DNA of 55,174 bases from Amycolatopsis anabasis (lineage in GTDB: Bacteria; Actinomycetota; Actinomycetes; Mycobacteriales; Pseudonocardiaceae), in the NCBI RefSeq assembly GCF_009765355.1, contig NZ_VTHK01000055.1, positions 1-55,174 on the forward strand, given 5' to 3'. The notes under the pieces are model-generated. The model was not told the DNA's origin. It made no database searches and saw only the letters and a list, made by a program, of their open reading frames with translations. Shown piece by piece: positions 16,417 to 24,685 of this stretch. Made by a program: the position numbers and the translations under genes. How positions within the stretch are numbered: position 1 is the stretch's first letter; each line of letters starts with the position of its first letter.

Positions 16417-17313
16417 TCAAGGATGGTTGATATCCCAGGCTTCTGCTCGGTGTTGCAGCCACTCGGTCGGCTTGTCCTGTGCGAGCGCCTCGTCGCGCTC
16501 AGCGAGAAGGGTCTGCTCCGCGGTCAGCTGCCGGTCCGGCGAGTAGACGTAGGCGTGATGTCCGGCCCACCAGAAGTTCCATCGCTCGCCGTTCGGGTCG
16601 TCCCGCGTCGTCGACCACGGCGATTCACCCGTGACACGCCGGACGGGCTCACCCAGGTTCCGCCACCGGGCCCAGACACGGTTACCGAACTCCTCCTCGG
16701 CCTGGCGGTACACCCAGGCATCGAACTGGCCGATGAGGGACCCCCTGGCGCCGGGCGCGGGAAGGTTGGCGATGGTCCAGTCCACGATCGCGCGATCAAG
16801 GTCGTGCCGACGGTCGACGATGCCGTGCTCGGCGAGCCAGGCGACTTCCCAGCCGTGGACTCGGTTCATCAGCCACACCGTCGACACCGTCGACGGCGTT
16901 CTGGCATCACGGGCCAGGTCGATCAACGGATGCCACGTCTCAACCACACCTGGTGAAATCTCGATGTGGCTGCCACCGGTGTAGCGGTAACGAAAAGCTC
17001 CCAGGGTGTGGCCCCAGGAACGGATCTGCCATGGGTCGGCGGCGTAGTCCCGCAATCCCACGCAGATCTCGCGACCCCGCCACCACGTGTCACACAGCGC
17101 TTCGAACGCCTCTTGGGTCAGGGGCACGAAATGCACCGAACCATCCTCCGGGATGACCGGGTGTCGCGCGGGGTCCCGCAAATCGGGTTCGCGAATGTCA
17201 AAACGGTCTGGAAACACCCCGCGCGGCGCGAATTGCCCGGCTCGCACCTTGATCTGCATCCACCCGTCCCACGAGAAACGCAGATCGGCACGCTCATGAT
17301 GAAACGTGAACAT
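16417..17313 (-). CDS. Hypothetical protein, 298 aa
   Basis: ATG 17313 has AAGGAGG directly upstream. The protein is Trp-rich and looks soluble (DGWMQIKVRAG, AFEALCDTWWRGREICVGLR, WNFWWAGHHAYVY). No signal peptide, membrane segment or known motif is visible. It is a well-formed actinomycete gene in the long minus-strand series of unknown element genes. Nothing here indicates its function. Confidence 0.7.
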   Translation of the reverse strand: MFTFHHERADLRFSWDGWMQIKVRAGQFAPRGVFPDRFDIREPDLRDPARHPVIPEDGSVHFVPLTQEAFEALCDTWWRGREICVGLRDYAADPWQIRSWGHTLGAFRYRYTGGSHIEISPGVVETWHPLIDLARDARTPSTVSTVWLMNRVHGWEVAWLAEHGIVDRRHDLDRAIVDWTIANLPAPGARGSLIGQFDAWVYRQAEEEFGNRVWARWRNLGEPVRRVTGESPWSTTRDDPNGERWNFWWAGHHAYVYSPDRQLTAEQTLLAERDEALAQDKPTEWLQHRAEAWDINHP

Positions 17314-17686
17314 CGTCCTCCTTACCTCGATCAGGGATTCCGTTAGTTCCGGGTTGGCCAGTGGTGGTCAACCCGACGAACCGCAGCCGGCCGCGGAGCG
17401 GGCCTGCGTATCTGGCGGCAAGCTCAGACCTCTGGCACGTCAAGACGGTGTGGCTGGCACCCGTGCTCCGCGGATTCCGGTGTGGACGCCGACCTGGAGA
17501 TCGGGCTCGCTGGCCACGGGACGAAGTAGTGGGCACGTCAGACGAGTGTCGCCGCACATGCGCAGAGATCCTCACGGCGTGTCGCGTGTGGCAGCCGGGA
17601 GGCGCAGCCGTGACCGTGGCAGATGATGCAGTCGATTCGCACGTAGGCAATCGAGTGTTTCAGCGGGGCAGAACCTTGTGGTGCCG
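17314..17686. other. Stretch without a supported gene
   Basis: Open frames exist on the plus strand but lack ribosome sites and recognisable protein sequence. The region probably holds the promoter for the 16417-17313 gene. I see no repeats or RNA gene. Confidence 0.3.
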
Positions 17687-17720
17687 AGTGGTGGCCCCGA
17701 CACGAGTCGGGGCCACCACT
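17687..17720 (-). terminator. Perfect 15-bp terminator hairpin
   Basis: AGTGGTGGCCCCGAC (17687-17701) pairs perfectly with its complement at 17706-17720 across ACGA. It lies 7 bases beyond the stop of the small 17728-17895 gene, which supports that gene being real. Confidence 0.7.
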
Positions 17721-17727
17721 GCTGGGC

Positions 17728-17895
17728 TCAGACGCGGGACGGCGAATGGGAAACCGGGGTCAGCGAGTGCACGCCCGGTTGGTCGTGAGGGTCGACCACG
17801 ATCAGGGGTTCGACGAGCAAACCCTGGTACAGGCCGGAGTCGTCGAAGAGAGCGTCGTGAATATCGACGGAATCGACAGTGCCATCGGGGTTCAT
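17728..17895 (-). CDS. Small acidic protein, 55 aa
   Basis: ATG 17895 follows GGGAGGT at ideal spacing and the frame ends just before a strong terminator, so I accept it despite its size. It begins MNPDGTVDSVDIHDALFDDS and contains an aliphatic run (GLLVEPLIVVDP). There is no signal peptide. Its role is unknown; it could be a single-gene unit encoding a regulator or inhibitor, but nothing shows this. Confidence 0.5.
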   Translation of the reverse strand: MNPDGTVDSVDIHDALFDDSGLYQGLLVEPLIVVDPHDQPGVHSLTPVSHSPSRV

Positions 17896-18231
17896 CGGAG
17901 TACCTCCCTGGCTCGGTGTCCGTGGAACGCGACCCCGCCAGCACGCCCTGGACGGGGTGGCACACGAGGGCAAGGGGAAGTCGAATGGTGCGGCGCCGCC
18001 CCGCCCAGGGCGTGCTTGCCTGGAGCCGTTCACGGACCCGAGCCAGCGGTGACCCAAGGCGACGGCAACACCGGTCCGACCCCACCGAGCAGCACCCGCC
18101 GTCGATGGGCTGGAGTTGGATGCGCGGGGGAGATCTCGTGCCGCGACCGAGACGGTGAACGTGTCCGGCATGACCGGACCTGACTTACGTGCCGGACGAT
18201 GGGGCGAGGAGCACAGGAACGACGGCGGGGT

Positions 18232-18624
18232 CTAGGACACAAGCCCCTGCCGGATTGCCAGTGCCACAGCGTGTGTGCGGTTGCGGGCGCCCAGCTTGCG
18301 GAGGATGGTCTTCGCGTGCGTCCGCACGGTTTCCACCGACAGGACGAGATCGCGGGCGATCTCCCCGTTGTCCTTGCCCTCGCTCATGCCCTGGATAACC
18401 TCACACTGACGATCGGTCAGGCCGAGGCCGCGTTTCGAGGGCTGTGGCGGAGGAGGAAGGTCCACTGTGGGCGGTGGTGTGAGGGCAGCGAGTCTCCTGG
18501 CGACAGTGAGGACGTTTTCCAGCTCGGCGGCCGTATAGGGGTGGCGAGACTGGGACCGAACATGAGCGAGTCGACTCTCGACATAGCTTATGACCTTGTC
18601 GAGATCGGACGTCACCGGATTCAT
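18232..18624 (-). CDS. LuxR-type HTH regulator without receiver domain
   Basis: A 130-residue protein whose C-terminal 65 residues are a GerE/LuxR DNA-binding domain (LTDRQCEVIQGMSEGKDNGE, VETVRTHAKTILRKLG, THAVALAI). The N-terminus is a short helical segment with no phosphoacceptor receiver, followed by a Pro-rich linker. Its start codon overlaps the stop of the upstream 64-aa frame (ATGA), suggesting translational coupling. A stand-alone regulator like this probably controls element genes; its targets are unknown. Confidence 0.85.
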   Translation of the reverse strand: MNPVTSDLDKVISYVESRLAHVRSQSRHPYTAAELENVLTVARRLAALTPPPTVDLPPPPQPSKRGLGLTDRQCEVIQGMSEGKDNGEIARDLVLSVETVRTHAKTILRKLGARNRTHAVALAIRQGLVS

Positions 18625-18815
18625 GGCCGCCGTCCTGGCATCAGGATGTCCGGATCCGTCGGGCTCTGTGCTGGGAGTTCAGGCAGAAGATGGCCAGCCG
18701 GGCACGGCTGGAGGGGAACTCCACCCAGTTCGGTGCTGATCAACTCGGCGGCGGCCGTGAACGAACCCAGGGCCGAGTCCGGGACGACGGGCGCGGAACG
18801 AGGCGGGACGGACAT
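18621..18815 (-). CDS. Small protein coupled to the LuxR-type regulator
   Basis: A 64-residue frame starting at ATG 18815 with GGAGGA at ideal spacing and ending in an ATGA overlap with the next gene. Composition is Pro-rich, with SFTAAAELISTELGG in the middle and CPAGHLLPELPAQSP after it. The strong ribosome site and coupling support it being translated. It may mainly serve to couple translation of the regulator or may bind it; no homologue comes to mind. Confidence 0.55.
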   Translation of the reverse strand: MSVPPRSAPVVPDSALGSFTAAAELISTELGGVPLQPCPAGHLLPELPAQSPTDPDILMPGRRP

Positions 18816-19036
18816 TGCGTTTCCTCCGGAAGGTCGCTACGGGGCTGGTTCGCGGCAAAGCCGATCACGGCACCAGACGCCGCCGGGCAGGCTGTGATCC
18901 GGGCAGCGTGTGCTGGCCGGGGTGCGAACCGGTGGGTTGAAGACGTGGTCAGGTAGTCCACAAAGGACGAGGCCGTGACGGTTCGATCGGGCCGTCGGGT
19001 GACGCGGCCACGACGGGCACACCGCGCGGTGCTGGG

Positions 19037-19897
19037 CTACCGGTCGCCGGGGTTGCGTATACGTAGCTCGGGGACAGCCACTGTCGCCAGCGCGCGGACC
19101 GTGGCGACGTCCTCGTCATAGGCCGACCACACGATGTGCGGGGCCACTAGGCGCAGGAAAGGGCGAGAACGGACACGGAATCGGACGTAGGCGCGCAGCA
19201 TCCCGGCGAGGTCACTGGAATCCGTCGACGCGTCGATGTCCTTGGTCAGCGGGGTGAACGGGCAGCACACGCGCGGACGCGACGAGACCAGCTTGGACGA
19301 GTCATGATCAGGCTGGAACCAGTGATGTGGCCGTGACCGGTTGCTAGCGTCGACTGTGCGGGAGCCGCGATGCACCAGAAGGAGTTGACGCAGCTCGGCG
19401 GCGGCGCGCCGTAACTGGGCAGGCAGGTGCTGAGAGCGACGGCGCCCGGAAGAGAGCACCTCGTGATCTCGGCGCCATTGGTGGAGCGCGTGGGAGCGCA
19501 GTTCCAGATAGTCGATGTAGGCGGCCAGATAGGTGGAGAGCCGGGAATCGGTGAAGAACGGGCGGGCCCCGGTGGGCAGGGTCTGCGTGGTGCGATGCAC
19601 TGCCTTGTGCAGCCAGGGGAGAGGACGATCGTCGTGGGCACCGATATGCCAACGGCGTCTCTGGTCCGGTTCACGAGTGCGATCGTGGTCGTAGACGCAG
19701 AGCACGCCGGCGGGCGTGGCAATCTCCCACCGGGCTGCCAGGCGCGTGTCGTGTGCATTGAGGTCGGGCCCGAACACCTCGGCCAGGCGGGCGTACGTGG
19801 TGTCCAGATGGCCACGCAAGCTGCTACTGGCGGCGGTGAACCGGGCAGGCGTGCGGGTGATGCGAAGGTCAGGGTGGTCGGGATGAATCACAGGCAT
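19037..19897 (-). CDS. Hypothetical protein with a phage/plasmid-type N-terminal segment
   Basis: A 286-residue protein; ATG 19897 follows GGGGAG. Residues about 35-75 (YARLAEVFGPDLNAHDTRL and WEIATPAGVLCVYDHD) resemble a short motif frequent in actinophage and plasmid proteins, where a (Y/F)..L...FG segment precedes W.....G...IYD; the comparison is from memory. The rest is Arg/His-rich and helical. No catalytic motif is visible and the function is unknown. Confidence 0.65.
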   Translation of the reverse strand: MPVIHPDHPDLRITRTPARFTAASSSLRGHLDTTYARLAEVFGPDLNAHDTRLAARWEIATPAGVLCVYDHDRTREPDQRRRWHIGAHDDRPLPWLHKAVHRTTQTLPTGARPFFTDSRLSTYLAAYIDYLELRSHALHQWRRDHEVLSSGRRRSQHLPAQLRRAAAELRQLLLVHRGSRTVDASNRSRPHHWFQPDHDSSKLVSSRPRVCCPFTPLTKDIDASTDSSDLAGMLRAYVRFRVRSRPFLRLVAPHIVWSAYDEDVATVRALATVAVPELRIRNPGDR

Positions 19898-20108
19898 GGA
19901 AGGTCTCCCCAGACAGCGAACAGGTGGGTCGGGCCGCGGCGAGGGGCAGGCGGCGGGACGACCGGGGAGTGGACACGCTCAGGTCAGGTCAGCGATGGAG
20001 TGCTCCTCACCGGAGCGGGAGGTGCGCCTCGGCGCAGAATGCCGCCGGTCGGACGTGCGGGTCGCTGGGTAGCACCTACCCCGCGACCCGACACAGTGCA
20101 GCTGCGGC

Positions 20109-20909
20109 TTAGAAAGATCGCGACGGGGGAGGAAGATACTTGTCGTCGGACTCCAGCCAAGCCTGATAGAGCGCGGCATACTGCGCGTCGAACACGGCGG
20201 TGGGCTTGAGGTCCAAGGCCGCCCACGCGGCGGCATGCAGGGGAAACAGCGCGGGGGAGTGGTCGCGACACCGTGACCAGCAGGAGTCCTGGCGGTAGAG
20301 ACGGATCCTGCGTCCTGGCTGGTAGCGCGCGGCGACGTCGGCCAAGGCACGGGTGTTCCGGCGCAGGCTCTGCGCGTGCCGGGCGGAGGTATCGGGGATC
20401 TCGGTGGTGAGCACGACCTGGAAGGACCCATCCGGGCGGCGCTCGATGCGGGGACGCCACCAGCACTCCGACGGTGCGGACCGCTGCAGCCGATCGGTGA
20501 CTATGTCTTCGAGATGGCGAAGGTGCCGGGTATAGCGGACGGCGGGGTGGTCGGTGGACAGCGCATCCTCACGGATTCCGCAGCCTGGTTCCCACGAGAT
20601 CGACCAGGGGTGGTCGTGCGCGGCGTGTTTGCCCATGAGCTCGACCGCGGACAGGGAGAGGCTCCGGGTCAGCTGCTGGGCACAGTCCTCAGTGTCTACA
20701 CGGGACACGACGTGGAATCGGTCGGCACCGGTCCGTCGGGCCCAGAGACGGGCCGTGACGATCTCGGTGTAGGCCGGGTCGGGGGTCCACACCGGGATCG
20801 AGGAGGTGAGCGACTGCGGCAGGGCGATCACGGCGTGGGCCAGGCGGTGACCTGGCGCGCGGGTGGCGTTGAAGGTCGCGGTGAGGTGGCGGCGCAGACG
20901 ACGATGCAC
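20109..20909 (-). CDS. Hypothetical protein, paralogue of the next upstream gene
   Basis: A 266-residue protein from GTG 20909, which follows AGGAGAG. It is clearly related to the neighbouring 20978-21736 product: TEIVTARLWARRTGADRFHV against TEINTAWLWARRSGPDRFHV, and AVELMGKHAAHDHPWSISW against AVELMGKHGAWIRPTSIVW. Both also share AAWAAL.L near the C-terminus. The pair arose by tandem duplication and has diverged greatly outside these blocks. No known domain is visible. The invariant Trp, Arg and His residues in the shared core would be the place to look for activity. Confidence 0.7.
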   Translation of the reverse strand: MHRRLRRHLTATFNATRAPGHRLAHAVIALPQSLTSSIPVWTPDPAYTEIVTARLWARRTGADRFHVVSRVDTEDCAQQLTRSLSLSAVELMGKHAAHDHPWSISWEPGCGIREDALSTDHPAVRYTRHLRHLEDIVTDRLQRSAPSECWWRPRIERRPDGSFQVVLTTEIPDTSARHAQSLRRNTRALADVAARYQPGRRIRLYRQDSCWSRCRDHSPALFPLHAAAWAALDLKPTAVFDAQYAALYQAWLESDDKYLPPPSRSF

Positions 20910-20977
20910 GGACTCTCCTGACAAGGTAGGGCGCAGGCAAGACGGGCGGGGGAATGACGAGGCGGGCAGCCCGGGTA

Positions 20978-21736
20978 TCAGAACGGGTCCCCGAACCGAG
21001 CACGCCAGGCCTGCTCCTGGGCGGCTTCGGCCGCCCGGGTCGCCGCGCGATCCAAACCGAGAGCCGCCCAGGCCGCGGAGGCCAGCGGCTGGAGGCGCAG
21101 TTGGTAGTCGCCGATCCTGGCGCACGGTGGCAGGACGCGCAGACGGGCGGTGGGGCCGTAGCCGAGGGTCAGCGTCGTCAACGCCGCCGCCACGGTATCG
21201 ACGTCGTTGTCGCCGTAGCCGGAGACGCCGATGTGGAATGCGGCCTGAAGACTGCCATCGGGGCATCGAGCCACCTGGGCGCGCGGAGGGAACCGGGGCG
21301 CTCCGGCGTTCTCGTAGTCGGCGCTGACTCGATCGGCCAACCGATCGATCGCGGACATCGCCGCCACGGCGGGATCGTCGGGGCGCAGGGCGTGCTCGAT
21401 GATCCCGCTGCCGGGCTTCCACACGATCGAGGTGGGGCGGATCCAGGCACCGTGCTTGCCCATCAGTTCCACCGCGGTCAGGTACCCGGCATGCAGGAAC
21501 CGTGGAGCCCGGCGCCCCCGCTCGTAGGCGCGCGCGACGACATGGAAGCGGTCTGGACCAGAGCGACGCGCCCACAGCCACGCCGTGTTGATCTCGGTGT
21601 AGCTGGGGCCCAGTGACCACACCGGCACGGACGCGGCCAGGTGATCGGGAAGGCGGATGACCGCGTCGAACCGCGGGACACTCCAGGTCTCCGCGACCAT
21701 CGATTCGGCGATCCTGCTGCGGACCAGCTCGTACAT
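20978..21736 (-). CDS. Hypothetical protein, second member of the tandem paralogous pair
   Basis: A 252-residue protein; ATG 21736 lies 5-6 bases after GGGAGG, so translation starts MYELVRSRIAESMVAE. The conserved core (PVWSLGPSYTEINTAWLWAR, DRFHVVARAYE, LTAVELMGKHGAW, WKPGSGIIEHAL) matches the downstream paralogue. The genes are 68 bases apart on the same strand and probably cotranscribed. Retention of both copies suggests paired or divergent roles. Function unknown. Confidence 0.7.
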   Translation of the reverse strand: MYELVRSRIAESMVAETWSVPRFDAVIRLPDHLAASVPVWSLGPSYTEINTAWLWARRSGPDRFHVVARAYERGRRAPRFLHAGYLTAVELMGKHGAWIRPTSIVWKPGSGIIEHALRPDDPAVAAMSAIDRLADRVSADYENAGAPRFPPRAQVARCPDGSLQAAFHIGVSGYGDNDVDTVAAALTTLTLGYGPTARLRVLPPCARIGDYQLRLQPLASAAWAALGLDRAATRAAEAAQEQAWRARFGDPF

Positions 21737-22022
21737 GCAGCCTCCCGGCAAGACGGCACCACGGGAGTGCGCACGAAACCGGGCAGGACGCCCGGACGAG
21801 GGGGTACGCGCACGGCTCGTGGTGCTGGTGGCGTGGACCGGCGGCCCTCAGCGGGCCCGGGAGGCGCGGTCAAGCCGCCCCGTTGGTGGTCCAGCAGCCA
21901 GCGGCGTGGCGCGGCTTGACCGTCGCCGGCCGGGTCTGCTTCCGTCGGACCGGTCACGCCCGGCACCGCGGAGCCCTCGCAGACACCGGCGAGGCCACAC
22001 CGATGAGAGGAACAACGCCCGC

Positions 22023-22601
22023 TCAATTACCGGTGACCGGGGAGTCCGTTCTGTTCCAGCTCCCGAGCACGCGGACGGGCGAGGGGACACGCTGGCGGCG
22101 CTCCCGGCGGGCGGTGAGCAGCAGATCAAGGACCCGCTGCCCCTTGGTTTCGGCCTGATGCCGGAGGTGGGGCGGGCATGCCTCGGGAATCGACACGAGC
22201 CTGGCCCGCAGGTCGACGTGGAACGCGATACGCCGAACCATCGCGCCCAGGCCCTGCCTGCGGACGAACAGGCTCGTGCGCACCAGAACCCGGTGATCGT
22301 AGGGCTGGAGTGAGACGTACTCGTTGCGCCAGGCGCGGTGAGCGACGTCCGGAGCGAGCCGCACACTGGTGGCCTTGGTCCCGCCGGTGGGGACGCGGTG
22401 GTGGTTGATCGGCGCGCTCGGGTTGGGCTCGGAACGCGTCAGGAACGCGTGGAAGGGGTACCACCCGGGTCCGTAGACCACTCCCGGCCAGTCCAGCACG
22501 TACCGCCAACTGCCCAAGTCTAGCTCGATCCCGTACATGTCGAATTCGTCGTCTGCGGCGACCATGGGCGGCACAGGCGACACTGTGGAGGCGTTGGTCA
22601 T
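22023..22601 (-). CDS. Hypothetical protein, 192 aa
   Basis: ATG 22601 is preceded by AAGGGTT. The sequence contains YVLDWPGVVYGPGWYPFHAF and YVSLQPYDHRVLVRTSLFVR and a basic C-terminus (LLLTARRERRQR). It looks like a soluble beta-rich protein. No family recognised. 21737-22022 upstream of the neighbouring pair holds no supported gene. Confidence 0.6.
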   Translation of the reverse strand: MTNASTVSPVPPMVAADDEFDMYGIELDLGSWRYVLDWPGVVYGPGWYPFHAFLTRSEPNPSAPINHHRVPTGGTKATSVRLAPDVAHRAWRNEYVSLQPYDHRVLVRTSLFVRRQGLGAMVRRIAFHVDLRARLVSIPEACPPHLRHQAETKGQRVLDLLLTARRERRQRVPSPVRVLGSWNRTDSPVTGN

Positions 22602-22767
22602 GGTGAACCCTTACGCGTGTCGAGGAAGCAAGTCGGGTGCTTGCGCACTGGGTGACCAGGTGGCGATCGGTTCGCCGGGTAGGCCTGTGCGCGCGGTGCG
22701 CTGGAAGGTGACGGGACACCGGAGGCAGCGGAGTGGTCACCGTGTCCGTGCCGTGCTGGTGTCGGGG

Positions 22768-23166
22768 TTAGACGACACTGGTGGGGTCGGGTCCGCGGCC
22801 GAGTGGTGGGCGATACGACGGGCAGAACGGGGCGTGGCGCACGACCAACACCTGCGTGGCCGTGGCGACGACCTCGGCATCGCAGATGCCACACCGATCA
22901 CCAGCGACCACGACGCGTCGAGCGGACACGACACCGTGGCGCAGTTCGACCGCGTACCAGCGGTCGCCGACGCGGGCGGCGGCGCAGGTCAGGTCTTCCT
23001 GGTAGTCGTCGACATAGGGGGTGGCTTCGAACGTGTCCTCCTCGATGGTGATCCCACGCCGTTCGGCAGCGGAACGCCACGCGGAATACGCGGCCACGAA
23101 CCAGGGTTCATCGGAGGTTGGCGCGGTGAAGGTGACGGTGACAACTCGGGGATCGACAGGAGGCAT
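22768..23166 (-). CDS. Hypothetical protein, 132 aa, with a Cys cluster
   Basis: ATG 23166 follows GGAAGGA. The protein begins MPPVDPRVVTVTFTAPTSDE and carries a CGICDAEV pair and a later Cys (HAPFCPSY) that could bind a metal. The C-terminus is Pro/Gly-rich. It lies in the minus-strand series between prim-pol and the 22023-22601 gene. Function unknown. Confidence 0.6.
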   Translation of the reverse strand: MPPVDPRVVTVTFTAPTSDEPWFVAAYSAWRSAAERRGITIEEDTFEATPYVDDYQEDLTCAAARVGDRWYAVELRHGVVSARRVVVAGDRCGICDAEVVATATQVLVVRHAPFCPSYRPPLGRGPDPTSVV

Positions 23167-23271
23167 TGGAGATTCCTTCCGCGAGGCCACTGGCGATGGC
23201 GTGGCGGGACTCAACAGGAACCAGGCGGCCGGGCCGCGACGCGGCCACGGATGTGACGGATGTGGCGGGCG

Positions 23272-24228
23272 CTACCGCTGCGGGAGCTGACGGCGGCGGT
23301 GCTTGCCCTTCTTGATTCCGTCGGCGATGGTGTCGCGGCGTTCCTTATCGCTGAACTCCTTGACGCCGACATGAACTCGGGCGGCGTCCAGCAGGGCGCG
23401 GACGACCTCGCTCTCGTCGATCCACCCGGCAGCGATGAGTTCGCCCATGGCGGCCGCGGCCGCGAACAACCGGGTATGACGGGTGCGGTAGCGCGCGTTT
23501 TCGACCTTGTGGCACTCGTCCCGCAAGGCCGCCTGGGCATAGGGACGCGTGCGTGCCTCGGACGGGGCCCGTGCTGCGGGAATCCTCGGTGTGGCAGGAA
23601 CAGTCGGCGTCAGCGCCGCGACCACGAAGGACGGCGCGGGTGCCAGCGGGAGATCGTAGGCGATGGAGTAGAGAACTTCGTGGCCGTCGACCAGCTGCGC
23701 GCTCCCCGGGGCCAAGGCGGCGCCGCCGCTGCCGCGTGTGTCGACGAACGGAGCGATCTTGCTGACGCTGGTGGCCGTGGAGAGCCCCTTCGGGCGCTGG
23801 TAGTACAGGTGAAGGCCGTGCGGGGTGGTGACCTCGAAGGTGTTGAACGCCTCCGGTTCACCCGCGCGCTCGGCGAGGAGGGCGAAAACGTCACGGCCAT
23901 GGGCGATCTCGATCCCATGCTCGCGGCCGAGCTGGACCCATTCCGGCGGGAAGGGCTCGCCATCGGGGTCGTCGAGATCGACGACGAGCAACCCGGACGG
24001 GCCACAGGCGATACCAATATTGAGGTACGGGCGGATCGTCCACTCGCGATGGATGACGTCGTGGTCGAGCGTGGCCCAGGATTCCCAGTCGGTCGGGACG
24101 GGCTCTTTCCGGTATGGGGTGACTGGGAAGACACGCCAGCCCCGCGCGGCGGCGGCGAGTGCCGCGTCGCGCCGAGCCGTGCCGGGGTGGGGAACCCGGA
24201 TGAGTCGTGAAGTGCTGGTGACGCGCAT
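23272..24228 (-). CDS. Bifunctional primase/polymerase (prim-pol) N-terminal-domain protein
   Basis: Probably makes primers for element replication or for copying transferred single strands. ATG 24228 follows AAAGGG. Residues 15-200 match the prim-pol fold: ALAAAARGWRVFPVTPYRKE, NIGIACGPSGLLVVDLDDPD (catalytic acidic pair), NTFEVTTPHGLHLYYQ, VDTRGSGGAALAPGS. No helicase domain follows; the C-terminal 110 residues are a small helical region (FAAAAAMGELIAAGWIDESE) as in related element proteins. At 318 residues it is complete for the short form. Confidence 0.88.
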   Translation of the reverse strand: MRVTSTSRLIRVPHPGTARRDAALAAAARGWRVFPVTPYRKEPVPTDWESWATLDHDVIHREWTIRPYLNIGIACGPSGLLVVDLDDPDGEPFPPEWVQLGREHGIEIAHGRDVFALLAERAGEPEAFNTFEVTTPHGLHLYYQRPKGLSTATSVSKIAPFVDTRGSGGAALAPGSAQLVDGHEVLYSIAYDLPLAPAPSFVVAALTPTVPATPRIPAARAPSEARTRPYAQAALRDECHKVENARYRTRHTRLFAAAAAMGELIAAGWIDESEVVRALLDAARVHVGVKEFSDKERRDTIADGIKKGKHRRRQLPQR

Positions 24229-24335
24229 GCAAACCCTTTCATGATCGATGCTACGCGCGCACCGAAGCCTGTGGTGGGTATTGGCAGACAGGAAGGTCAC
24301 GGTCAGATCGCGTATCGAGGCGTCGGGCAGCTGCG

Positions 24336-24512
24336 TCAGTGCGAATCGGGCGACGGGTGGTGGCTGAGGTGCGCGGATGGCCTGCGGGCGGGATGCCTCC
24401 TGCGGCCGACGATGACACACGTGGCGAGGACGTACTTGGCCACGAGGACCGCGGTGATGGTCCAGGAACACCCTGCCGACCGCAGGCGCGGAATGGCGCG
24501 GACAACGTTCAC
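24336..24512 (-). CDS. Small single-pass membrane protein, 58 aa
   Basis: GTG 24512 is preceded by AAAGGAG at 8 bases. After NVVRAIPRLRS comes a hydrophobic segment (WTITAVLVAKYVLATCVIVG) and then a basic His-rich tail, so the C-terminus is probably cytoplasmic. It lies between the ParB-like and prim-pol genes on the same strand. Small membrane proteins are common in actinomycete transfer operons, but no specific family is recognisable. Confidence 0.45.
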   Translation of the reverse strand: MNVVRAIPRLRSAGCSWTITAVLVAKYVLATCVIVGRRRHPARRPSAHLSHHPSPDSH

Positions 24513-24638
24513 GGTGATCACTCCTTTCGTCGAGCGCGGAGGCCGGCGCTGTCGGGCAGGCCGCACGTGCCGTCGATGGCCGGCGGCGCGCTGGGGGAGG
24601 CCAGTGCGTGGGGCGGGCGGGTGGCGGCTGGCCGAGGC

Positions 24639-24681
24639 GTGGGTGGTGAGGCCCTGCGGGGCGCGGGGCCTCACCACCCAC
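24639..24681 (-). terminator. Perfect 16-bp terminator hairpin after the ParB-like gene
   Basis: GTGGGTGGTGAGGCCC (24639-24654) pairs perfectly with 24666-24681 across an 11-nt loop. It begins 5 bases past the stop of the ParB-like gene on the minus strand and has no T-tract. Confidence 0.7.
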
Positions 24682-24685
24682 CTGG

